Positions 10,011 through 17,465 of a DNA stretch of 28,817 nt are shown here, in pieces. The stretch is from Jimgerdemannia flammicorona. Taxonomy: Eukaryota > Mucoromycota > Endogonomycetes > Endogonales > Endogonaceae. A program made the translations under genes and the position numbers. Below the pieces are notes generated by a model that saw nothing but the letters and a program-made list of their open reading frames with translations, was not told the DNA's origin and searched no databases. The stretch spans positions 1 through 28,817 of the forward strand of contig RBNI01000602.1 in assembly GCA_003990745.1 (NCBI GenBank). The letters are read 5' to 3'. Each line of letters begins with the position of its first letter. The first letter of the stretch is position 1.

Positions 10011-12971
10011 TCAACTATATTTTTTTTTTACTGAGTAGTAAGATCTTATATAGTTGTAGTGTATCTTGATCTTGAGTATAACTCAATCCAGAGTCTTGAG
10101 ATAGTAAGTGTGGTTTGTGAACCTCTAATAGATAAGATAGGGTCCTTTCTATTTCAGGTTGAGTTTGGTACTCTAGTTTCCTTCTATAATAGTATGGTAT
10201 ACTAGAACTTATTGTCCAATAAGCAGGAGTTCAAGGTCAGCTTTATGGTCAGAGTACTTCTTTTGTCATTCTTATACTTTGATAATAAATTCTCAAACTT
10301 ATTGGTATACTTGGATAACTAGATGATCTCTTCAGTAACTTATTTTGCCAAATCTAGCTAGATCAGTTTAGTGGGGTCTTGTACTTCTTGGTCAATACTA
10401 AATAGAAAGAAGTCTGTTAAGTAGTGGTTGCCTTTGAAGTATAGATAATGAATAGGATTGCTGAAAGATAAATATTCTAGTTTAATTGATCTCTAGTTTT
10501 GCTGAGGCCTTACTTGATGATCTGGTTCATTTATTTGGTAAGTCTATTAGCTTATGGGTGATAGGCTATTGTTGGATACAGTTTGATCTTAAAGTTAACT
10601 GTAAAGATATTTATAGCTTTATTGATAAATTCTCAGCCTTAGTCTGTGATGATTTCCTTGAGAATACTATAGCAGCTGAAAATTTCATTGTACAAGATCC
10701 CAATAATTGTCTGAGCATCAGTAGTCTCAATAGCAAAGACTTTAGGTCATTTTGTTAGATAATCTTCAAATGTGAGGATATAGTATCTTCCTTAGCTAGT
10801 TACTAGTAGAGGACTAATAATATCTATTCCTAGTCTTTGAAAGGCTCCAGCTAGTACTGCAATTGATATTAGTGATACTTTGTCAGTTAGTATCTATCAA
10901 TATCTTTGATAAGTATCATATTGTTAAATATGTATTGAAATTTATTTTCTCATTTTTGACCACTAGTATCTCTTTTTAATCTTTATAATAGTGGTTCCAA
11001 TTTCTTAGTATACATTCTGATTATAGTTAGTTGTGAGTATCTTCAGTATTTCATCTTCTTTTGAAACTTGAGCATATTGATCTCCTTCTACTCTCTAAAG
11101 TTTACCATTATCTTTTTGAAATTTGTTGAAATTTCTTTAAATAAATAGCTTGTAAGCTGACTGAATTCCTTTTTTGAAGTTTCTATGATGCCAGCTCCAG
11201 GTGAGAGTAAGGTGCAGTTCATGGTTCATTTGGATAAGTAGGAAGCAGCTTTCTCTTATAGAGACTTCTTTCCTTCTTATTGAGTTCATAGGATTCTTAA
11301 TAGGATATCAATATTGGAATTCTTGATATCTTTCTTGTAAATAATAGTAAACTGATATTCTTGCAGAGATATGATCTATCTAGCAAAGATTCCTGAGGGC
11401 TCTAGTTTATTAAACAACTATTGTAGAGCTTAGTGGTCAGTAATAAAGGCAAATATCTTTTCTCAGAAATAGTATCTAAAGTGATCTACAGCTTATACTA
11501 CTGTAAGATATTCTAGCTTAGTGGCTCTATAGTTTGCTTGTACCTTGTTTGTGGTCTTGCTAGTATACTTAATGATATGTTCTTTCTTCTGATCATCTAT
11601 CTAAGATAGAATTGATCTAAGTTCAAGAGCAGAGACATCAGTTACCAAGATGAATAGTTTGTTAAAATCTAGTTATACTAAAATAGAGACTTCAGTGAGG
11701 GCCTTCTTGAGTAGATTAAATGACTTCTGCTGTTCTTTCTTTCAGTAGAATAGTTGGTCTTTCTTGAAGATATTATGTAGTAGAGCTATCTTGTCTGAAA
11801 ATTTTAGAATAAATTATTAGTAGTAAGATACTAATATGTATAAGGAAAGATAGAACTTCCTTTGTAGAGATAGGGGTTGAATAATTCTTGACTTTCTCTA
11901 CTTTGTATAGGTCAGCATGAGTTTCTAAGGCTGAAACCACATATCTCAGATATTTGACTTAGTGTTTTCTAAAGAAGTATTTCTTAGTATTAAGTCTGAG
12001 TCCTGAGTCTTAGATAGTATCAAATACTTTATGGAGATCTTACAGATATTGTTCAAATATCTCAGAGTAGATAATTATATCATCTATATATACTAGTATA
12101 TTTCTCCCAATGAGGTCTCAGTAGATATAGTTTATTATTTGCTGAAATAAGGCTGGTATATTGCAGAGTTCAAATAGTATTTGGAGGTATTCATATGGTT
12201 ATCATCTGGTAATAAAGGCTGACTTGCAGATATTATTCTTAGCAATAGGTATTACTTAGAATCCTTGAAACTAATCAGTAGTAGTCATATACTTGACTTT
12301 TCTAAGAGTATTGAGAAGGTCATCAATTCTTAGTAATGGGTAGGCATCTTCTATAGTAACTTTGTTAAGTTTTCTAAAGTCTATAACTTGTTTCCATTCT
12401 TCTTTCTTTGAAACTATAATTACTAGTAAAGCCCAGAAGCTTGATGAGGGTCTGATAACTCTATTTTGTAGCATCTTATCTATATATTATTGTTCAAACT
12501 TGATCAGGTAGTGTGGTATTTGATAGGGGTATTATTGGATTGGTTTGGTATCTCCTATATATATTATATATTCTTCATATTAATATGGTGAAAAGTTATT
12601 ATATATGGTGATAAATATATCTTTATATTCTTCTATAAACTTCTGTATCAGTTATTGCTAATCCTTGATCAGAGTTATCTTGATATTGCTAGCTTTGATT
12701 GCTAAGTCTTCTTCTCTGATACCATCAGTCTCACCAGAGAGGGCTTGTCATTTCTCAAGAATTCAAAGACTTCTTTCTTATAGGTATCTATCAGTGGTTC
12801 AAAATATCCCAGTATTGTTTCTTTAGAGATTATTACTACTTCAAAGTCTAGGTCTCAGATAGGAATATAGATTGGTAATATCAGATTATAGATTTATTCT
12901 TTAGCTAGAAGTAGGTGATACTTTTCTTAGAGTTACATTGATGGCTCAAATATCAGATTGTTAATATCTAC
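10011..12971 (-). pseudogene. Gypsy-B copy 2 pol relic (PR end, RT, RNase H, IN)
   Basis: In order on the minus strand, the segment before RT reads PSLVRLMVSEKKT and similar (about 12970-12700). RT covers about 12474-11700, with IIVSKKEEWKQVIDFRKLNK and YIDD. RNase H covers about 11650-11300, including a degraded end resembling the ADALSR motif. The integrase covers about 11090-10400, and the GPY/F-type C-terminal domain ends at a TGA at 10011-10013. TAG, TAA and TGA codons occur every few dozen codons, many at CAG, CAA, TGG or CGA positions of copy 1. It keeps about 186 nt between RNase H and IN (about 11150-11339) that copy 1 has lost, so it is useful as a reference for the family. Nonfunctional. 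Confidence 0.85.
12967..12971. repeat. Target-site duplication (one side) of Gypsy-B copy 1
   Basis: Plus-strand TCTAC directly abuts the LTR terminus TGTGACGT at 12972. By the 5-bp rule seen for Gypsy-A this should be one copy of the duplication. The partner would be beyond 28817. Confidence 0.5.
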
Positions 12972-13439
12972 TGTGACGTTGGTTATGTATAATGAACTTC
13001 GACTACATGGCTCAATGTGTGCCACTTGGTGAAGTGCGCGATGGATGTGAGTGCGTTCGCGATGGTTACGGGTCGATAGTCATGTGATCGGCTCGTTCGA
13101 TTCATACGATGGCTCAATTGTTTTGAAGATGAGATCGTTCGGTTGTTCAACGATGGTGGCTCAATTGTTTAGTGGATAAGGGCGGCGATTATGCTGGCTA
13201 AGTTTCCTGGTGGCGATTAACTTGACGGCAAACTTGAATTTATGTGGCGACGGTCTTGACGGTCTTGCTCTTTATGTGGTCAATTAAAGCGGTCCGTGGC
13301 GCAGTAGGTTGGGGAAAAAACAGAAGTTGGTGGCTTGCTCGTCCGTCTTGACTTGTTAACTTGAAAGGTTCCTGGCGGTCGTTCGGGTCTTTGGCAGCAG
13401 GTCAGTCTTTGTATGCTTTGGCTGGGTAACTTGGGTTCC

Positions 13440-13600
13440 TTGGGTTTTCCGGGTCTTGAATCTCGAATGGCGGTCTGAATGCGCGGTCCGAATGACGGTC
13501 CAAATGGTGGTCTGGTCTTGAATCCTTGGCTGGGTCTCGGGTCTCGAATGGCGGTCTCGAATGGCAGTCTGGTCTTGAATCCTTTTCGTGGCAGTGGTCT
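13440..13600 (-). repeat. Imperfect short tandem repeats in R/U5 of Gypsy-B copy 1
   Basis: The plus strand contains many copies of GGTCTCGAATGGCGGTC-like units: near 13449, 13478-13510 (variants), 13541 and 13555, with a related GGTCTTGAATCC near 13512 and 13571. Unit length and spacing vary (about 14-20 bp). The function is unknown; it may form structure in the 5' leader RNA. Confidence 0.6.
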
Positions 13601-13758
13601 TGTAACGTTTTCTTTCTTTCCGTGGCAAGAGAAAATTCTTTAACTCAAACCTCGAGCGATCGTTGCTCTAGTTATCTTGTTCTCAGAATTTATCCGGTCT
13701 CTTGGAGGCAGTGGTTTCTTTGTAATCCTTTTTACTTTTAAACACAAGCTGACTGAGG

Positions 13759-13764
13759 TTTATT
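13759..13764 (-). terminator. Poly(A) signal AATAAA of Gypsy-B copy 1 LTR
   Basis: The minus strand reads GTGAATAAACCT about 20 bp after the TATA box. The same GAATAAACCT string occurs in Gypsy-A and in Gypsy-B copy 2. Confidence 0.55.
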
Positions 13765-13782
13765 CACTCTAAGAATATGGGT

Positions 13783-13790
13783 TATTTATA
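13783..13790 (-). promoter_or_regulatory. TATA box of Gypsy-B copy 1 LTR promoter
   Basis: TATAAATA on the minus strand lies near the end of U3 and is conserved in copy 2 (8303-8296). In Gypsy-A the same motif occurs at 16006-16013. Confidence 0.6.
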
Positions 13791-13919
13791 CAAGTTTGCT
13801 AGCTATGGGGGAGGGGGTGCGACTAAGGCTAAGGTATATTACGTTGTGGCGAACTTATGCTATTGGTTTGCACGATGTGAGGTGCAGGCTATTGTTTACT
13901 ACAGATTGGGTTGTAGGGG

Positions 13920-14130
13920 ATAGCAATGCTGGATTCGGACCTGCTGACAAAATGCTGAAAACAGTGGTACTGAGTAGCAACGCTGGATTCAGATGAGCTG
14001 ATATGATATGATGATTGTTGCCAGAAATGGTTGTGGAGGGTGGTAACGCTGAATTCGGACCTGCTGACAAAAATGCTGAAAATGGTGGTACTGGGTAGCA
14101 ACGCTGGATTCGGATGAGCTGACATGAGCT
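13920..14130 (-). repeat. Direct repeats in U3 of Gypsy-B copy 1
   Basis: On the plus strand ATTCGGACCTGCTGACAAA occurs at 13933 and 14053 (period 120). Between and after them the shorter unit AGCAACGCTGGATTC or close variants occurs about four times (near 13921, 13976, 14043 and 14098). The array lies between the U3 ORF stop and the TATA box, where LTR enhancers usually sit. Confidence 0.7.
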
Positions 14131-14157
14131 GGGTTCTCACAGCTGATGGGCGGTACT

Positions 14158-14424
14158 CTAGAGGAAATAGTACCCTTCGTCTGTAGTGGGCAAATCTTGC
14201 TGGGTTGTGATTTCTTCTTCATCAAATCTCTCCTCAAAAGGGGGAAGCGCCGGCCAAGAAGTGAGGGGGTAGAAAAGTGGCCAGTCATCTTCAACAACAT
14301 TCTCCAACCCTTGAACAGCTTGAATGTGGACAGAGGACTGGTAGACTCTCTGTTGCTCCTCTTCTTCTTCTGAAGGCTTGTCAGTTTCAGTGTCAGAGGG
14401 GGTTTCTTCAGGGGCAGGGTCTTG
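14158..14424 (-). pseudogene. U3-encoded ORF of Gypsy-B copy 1, C-terminal part
   Basis: This continues the frame that begins at 25815. The first codon after the duplicated GAGTT (14424-14422) is in phase with the last codon before Gypsy-A (25098-25096). The 88 codons are highly acidic and Pro/Ser/Thr-rich (DTETDKPSEEEEEQQ), then hydrophobic and Pro-rich (WPLFYPLTSWPALPP), and end at a stop at 14160-14158. Total length without the insertion is 328 residues. An acidic tail would fit a regulatory or chromatin-interacting role, but nothing proves it. Confidence 0.7.
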
Positions 14425-14429
14425 GAGTT
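14425..14429. repeat. Target-site duplication, left
   Basis: GAGTT directly precedes the LTR start TGTAAGCG. The identical pentamer follows the 3' LTR. Confidence 0.9.
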
Positions 14430-14623
14430 TGTAAGCGCACAACCTCCAAGCCACCGAGATCACACCTCACCCTCTGGACAAGCCACTGAAATCACACACA
14501 ACCTCCGAACAAATCTAGAAATCACCTGCCTGATCACGAAGCTGAGTCAAACCGAAGTCACAGCGCACAAAGCTGAGTCAACACGAAGTCATGGAACACA
14601 AGATTCATACAAACGGAATCTTA

Positions 14624-14648
14624 CCAATCAGGACCAAATGTATATATA
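14624..14648 (+). promoter_or_regulatory. CCAAT and TATA-like box upstream of the Gypsy-A U3 ORF
   Basis: CCAAT at 14624-14628 and TATATATA at 14641-14648 lie 71-95 bp before the ATG at 14719. Both are identical in the 3' LTR (TATATATA at 23234-23241). They would allow transcription of the U3 frame independently of the retroelement promoter at 16006. Inferred from position only. Confidence 0.4.
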
Positions 14649-14718
14649 CCGAGCACTGAGACATGTCGAAACAGAGAACCAAAACAAACAACAACCACAA
14701 CTTCCAATACACACAAAC

Positions 14719-15816
14719 ATGACCACTGAGATCTACAACCGCATCCACGCTGACATTTGGAATGCCATTGTCAACTGAGCCACACCCCCTCTGCCCCTCA
14801 TGAATATCCATAGCCTGGCACCCCTCTACTTCGTGGAAGCCCGATGGAATGCCCTGAACATGCTCAATGAGGCCCACCGAATTGGACAAATCTCAAGCTA
14901 CTACCAAATTGGCTGCCTCCTGGAAGACATGGTCGAACACCACTATGATACAGACATTACTCAGATGTCTCAACACCAGAAGCTCATTGCTTGCAAACAT
15001 CGAGAACTCTTCTACGAGTACAACACCTTCATCCCCCACCTCTGAGTCACTACCAGTAAAATGGTTGCTACCCTGTCCTATGGCCAAATCGATGACATGA
15101 TACAAGAACTCAACCACAAGTACCTCGAGTACGTCCAGACCACAGACAGAACCTTCCCACACCCCGATGACCATATCCTGCAAATGCCCCAAGTTGGATA
15201 CGCTATGAAGGACGTCTACGATATAATTCACTTCAATGAAGATGAAGCAGAAGACAATGATCCCTCTGACACCGACATGACCTCAAGTCAAGGATCCCTG
15301 CTGACCCTGATCACGCTGCCAACCTTGCTGATAAGCTTACAACAGTTCATAACTACCTATAAGACTTATTGGGACAATGACCACTGGCACGAATACCAAC
15401 CCGCATTCACCCCCGATTACTTCAACTATAATAAAGAGACTGGAGAACACAACCTGTACCTTTAGACAACTCTTGAAATCGAACCAACAACTCCACTACC
15501 TGAGTACGAGCAACATGAACTACAGCTGCCAGCTTACTACAACCCCGCGACTCATAGTGCCGTAACTTATAGGAGGTACGCAGATAGCGAATCCGATGAA
15601 AGTGAAGACAATACACCCATCCTTCGCCCACCAACACCTTATCCAGCATACGAGACAGATGATGCTATCCTATGGGACGGTGACGAAGTTCCAATGTATT
15701 ATTACCTCAGTGAACAAGGAGAAGTAATCCGCGAACCACTCTTCCTAGATGACTACTTCATCAGAGATGATACAATCAATGGTGATGTCATCGAAGACTA
15801 CCCAGATAGTGCCTAA
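14719..15816 (+). pseudogene. U3-encoded ORF in the 5' LTR of Gypsy-A
   Basis: One frame from ATG 14719 to TAA 15814-15816 (365 codons) is interrupted by TGA at 14776-14778, TGA at 15043-15045 and TAG at 15463-15465. Between stops the sequence is clearly protein-like. The first third is Tyr/His-rich and helical (MNIHSLAPLYFVEARWNAL; YYQIGCLLEDMVEHH). The middle is acidic (HFNEDEAEDNDPSDTDMTSS). The last third is Pro/Tyr/Asp-rich (DSESDESEDNTP, RPPTPYPAY, EPLFLDDYF). There is no transmembrane segment, no signal peptide and no family that I can name. The 3' LTR copy reads through the TAG as CAG. Because both LTRs descend from one template, the two shared TGA stops were either present before insertion or arose twice. 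A later start at ATG 14800 is possible. Function unknown. Confidence 0.65.
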
Positions 15817-15859
15817 ACCTATAAATAGTCTAGCAGTCATAGTATAGATAGAATAGCCC

Positions 15860-15965
15860 TGTATGATGTGACTGTGAACTGACTCAGCAGTCAGACGATC
15901 TCTTGATCTGTCAGATCACTATTGTACTACGTGACTGCATTCCGACTCAGCAAAGCACTAAGTGC
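15860..15965 (+). promoter_or_regulatory. U3 repeat with GCN4/AP-1-type site in Gypsy-A
   Basis: Two imperfect copies of GTGACTG-(N)-GACTCAGCA occur, at about 15868-15890 and 15930-15957. The first includes TGACTCA (15880-15886), the consensus of fungal Gcn4/AP-1-type bZIP factors. The region lies between the U3 ORF and the TATA box, a usual enhancer position. The same sequence, with transitions, is at 24453-24558. Confidence 0.4.
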
Positions 15966-16005
15966 TACATCCATATCTAGCATAGTCCAGATAGCCCCTC
16001 ACTAG

Positions 16006-16013
16006 TATAAATA
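16006..16013 (+). promoter_or_regulatory. TATA box of Gypsy-A LTR promoter (5' LTR)
   Basis: TATAAATA followed by CCCCCTCCCCC, about 130 bp before the poly(A) signal. The 3' LTR equivalent is at 24599-24606. Confidence 0.65.
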
Positions 16014-16138
16014 CCCCCTCCCCCAGACCTCAGAATCTCAGACTTGAAGACCTGAACAATCCGAACACAACTCCTGAGCACTTCCCCACAATATCCCTTT
16101 ACACAACTACTCCTAGTATAGCAATATCATGAATAGTG

Positions 16139-16144
16139 AATAAA
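16139..16144 (+). terminator. Poly(A) signal AATAAA in Gypsy-A 5' LTR
   Basis: AATAAA in the context GAATAAACCT marks R. A transcript started upstream of the U3 ORF in this LTR could end here. Confidence 0.5.
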
Positions 16145-16283
16145 CCTATTTCATAACCCACAAACCACTCTTAAGTAAATCCGCTTCCTGTTAGGTCCTA
16201 CTCCTAACCCCGTCACGAAATTTCCTAATTGGGTATTGTCTGCAGCGATACGCTAATTCAACTAAGCTGGTCTTAGTTTCTCG

Positions 16284-16465
16284 AACTTCCTGAAATATGG
16301 AAAATCCTGAACATCCAGAACTAGTCCAAAAAAGGACTTTGGTTGAGACGTCAACCCAATCTTGAAATCAATAAGCGTAGAGGATGTACTCCATACGAAA
16401 TTGATCTTGACCATAAGAAAACAGTCTTCCAGAATATCCAGAACTTCCAGAAAACCCTTCCAGAA
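16284..16465 (+). promoter_or_regulatory. Cluster of heat-shock-element-like TTCnnGAA motifs in U5
   Basis: TTCCTGAA at 16287-16294 and TTCCAGAA at 16427-16434, 16445-16452 and 16458-16465, with additional TCCAGAAC units between. TTCnnGAA is the core arrangement bound by heat-shock factor. The cluster is downstream of the promoter, so a regulatory role is uncertain. It could equally be a simple repeat. Confidence 0.3.
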
Positions 16466-16505
16466 CTACGTAACGGTTACCCTAAAAAGCAACCCTCTTA
16501 CAACT

Positions 16506-16514
16506 TGGTAGCAG
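16506..16514 (+). other. Primer binding site of Gypsy-A (initiator Met tRNA type)
   Basis: TGGTAGCAG begins three bases after the 5' LTR end, and TGG pairs with the tRNA CCA end. The 9-mer fits the 3' end of eukaryotic initiator Met tRNA (ending CUGCUACCA). Pairing beyond nine bases was not testable without the host tRNA. Confidence 0.6.
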
Positions 16515-16610
16515 CAGTTTACAATCCAAATTCCGCTTCAAGACGCTTCCTCACCCAGCTACAAACCCTTCTGAGAATTCCTACAAGTTGGTATAAAGCC
16601 CAACCTCTGA

Positions 16611-17465
16611 ACTGGAATTTATCCTGAACCATCTGACAATCTGGAGAGAATTGAATCTGACGTACAAGGACAATTTGACCTCCACACCTGCAATAAGTGG
16701 GACAAACTTCACTCAAAGAAAGAAGTACTCCGATTAAATCAGCAAATAGGCGAGACCCTATTCACCGAACTCCTTGCACTACACCCAGCAAGTCAAGACG
16801 AAGAAGGTCTTATAGAAGCCTTCTTTACTCTTCTCAACAAGAGTTTTGTCAGCTCCACAAATCTGAGTGACCTAGGACAACCAGCAGCAGTCTTTCTAGC
16901 CTTAGTTCCTCACAAAGCCCAAGCCTCTGTAGCCAAGTGGCTCAACTCTACCGACTTTCACCGCACCAGGACCAAGACCACATTATACTACCGATTCCAG
17001 AATAGCAAGGCCCGCCATATTCTTAAGGAAGAAGCAAGAGAAACCCTTCATCAACTACCTGACCCTGAACCAGAAGCAGGCCCAGCTACAGCTCTACCTG
17101 AATCCGAAACCAATACTGAACCTGAACTTGACTTTGAATTAAGTCCATCTGAAATCAGATATACAACTGATTCTGTCTACTTTGACGCTGAGCAAACCCA
17201 ATTACACGGGGACCAAACCGAAGAGGAGGAGGAGTATCTCAGTGAATTCGATCCCGGATACACTACCGAAGGAGACGCACCTCCATCAGGCCAGAATACA
17301 CCGACACAGCAACAAACAGCTATTTATCAAGCCCTTACTCCAGACCCACAACAACTACGCCAGCAACTTATACAGACTCAAAGAACACCCTCACACTCTG
17401 CACCAGTACCTCAAGTAGTACCAGTAATACCACTACCAGTAATCCAACCGCCTCCAGTAAACAAC
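16611..17465 (+). CDS. Gag N-terminal extension (open frame without ATG)
   Basis: There are 285 codons without a stop, in frame with and directly continuous to the Met at 17466, which is the first ATG in this frame. The first part (ERIESDVQGQF; AFFTLLNKSFVSS; AAVFLALVPHKAQASVAKWL) looks helical. It is followed by a Pro/Glu-rich acidic stretch (PDPEPEAGP; DQTEEEEEYLSEFD) and a Gln/Pro/Val linker. Upstream, TGA codons at 16608 and about 16572 fit CGA changes, so the real start may lie between the PBS and 16611. The original ATG may be lost, or the start may be non-AUG. An independent uORF is less likely given the continuity. Confidence 0.6.

Larger units (their letters stand above)
7640..12971 (-). 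mobile_element. Ty3/Gypsy-B copy 2: 3' part (pol plus 3' LTR), heavily RIP-mutated
   Basis: The minus strand from 12971 to 9689 is colinear with the Gypsy-B copy 1 pol at 28817-26024. For example, the RT start at 12474 matches 28628, and YIDD at 12079-12090 matches 28233-28244. The 3' LTR follows. Differences from copy 1 are dominated by CpA-to-TpA and CpG-to-TpG changes on both strands: CCATGGCGG at 27007 reads CTATAGCAG here. Copy 1 interrupts this copy at 12971/12972, so its upstream part must lie beyond the right end of the window. This is the oldest layer of the nest. Confidence 0.85.
12972..14424 (-). repeat. 3' LTR of Gypsy-B copy 1, distal part (U3 end, R, U5)
   Basis: This is the second half of a 2,381-bp LTR; the first half is 26023-25096. 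It holds the end of the U3 reading frame, direct repeats at 13920-14130, TATAAATA (13790-13783, minus), AATAAA (13764-13759, minus), a repeat-rich R/U5 (13440-13600) and the terminus ACGTCACA ending at 12972. Much of 12980-13440 has normal CpG but no convincing gene. Confidence 0.9.
14430..16502 (+). repeat. 5' LTR of Gypsy-A
   Basis: It starts TGTAAGCG and ends CTCTTACA (TGTAAG...CTTACA termini, 2,073 bp). U3 is about 1.6 kb and carries a 365-codon frame with its own TATA-like box. The promoter TATAAATA is at 16006, AATAAA at 16139, and the rest to 16502 is R/U5. LTRs of Ty3/Gypsy elements in fungi are usually a few hundred bases, so this is long. Confidence 0.95.

Noticed and set aside
10486..10758. 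Plus-strand frame in Gypsy-B copy 2 (and similar ones at 26923-27554)
   Set aside because: Antisense to the integrase, whose motifs are recognisable on the minus strand.
13440..13600. CRISPR-like array
   Set aside because: Units are short, imperfect and unevenly spaced without unique spacers, and lie within an LTR of a fungal element.
14605..14889. Minus-strand open frame in the Gypsy-A LTR (also at 23198-23482)
   Set aside because: It is the complement of the U3 ORF region with Val/Leu/Gly-rich shadow composition, no promoter and no family similarity.
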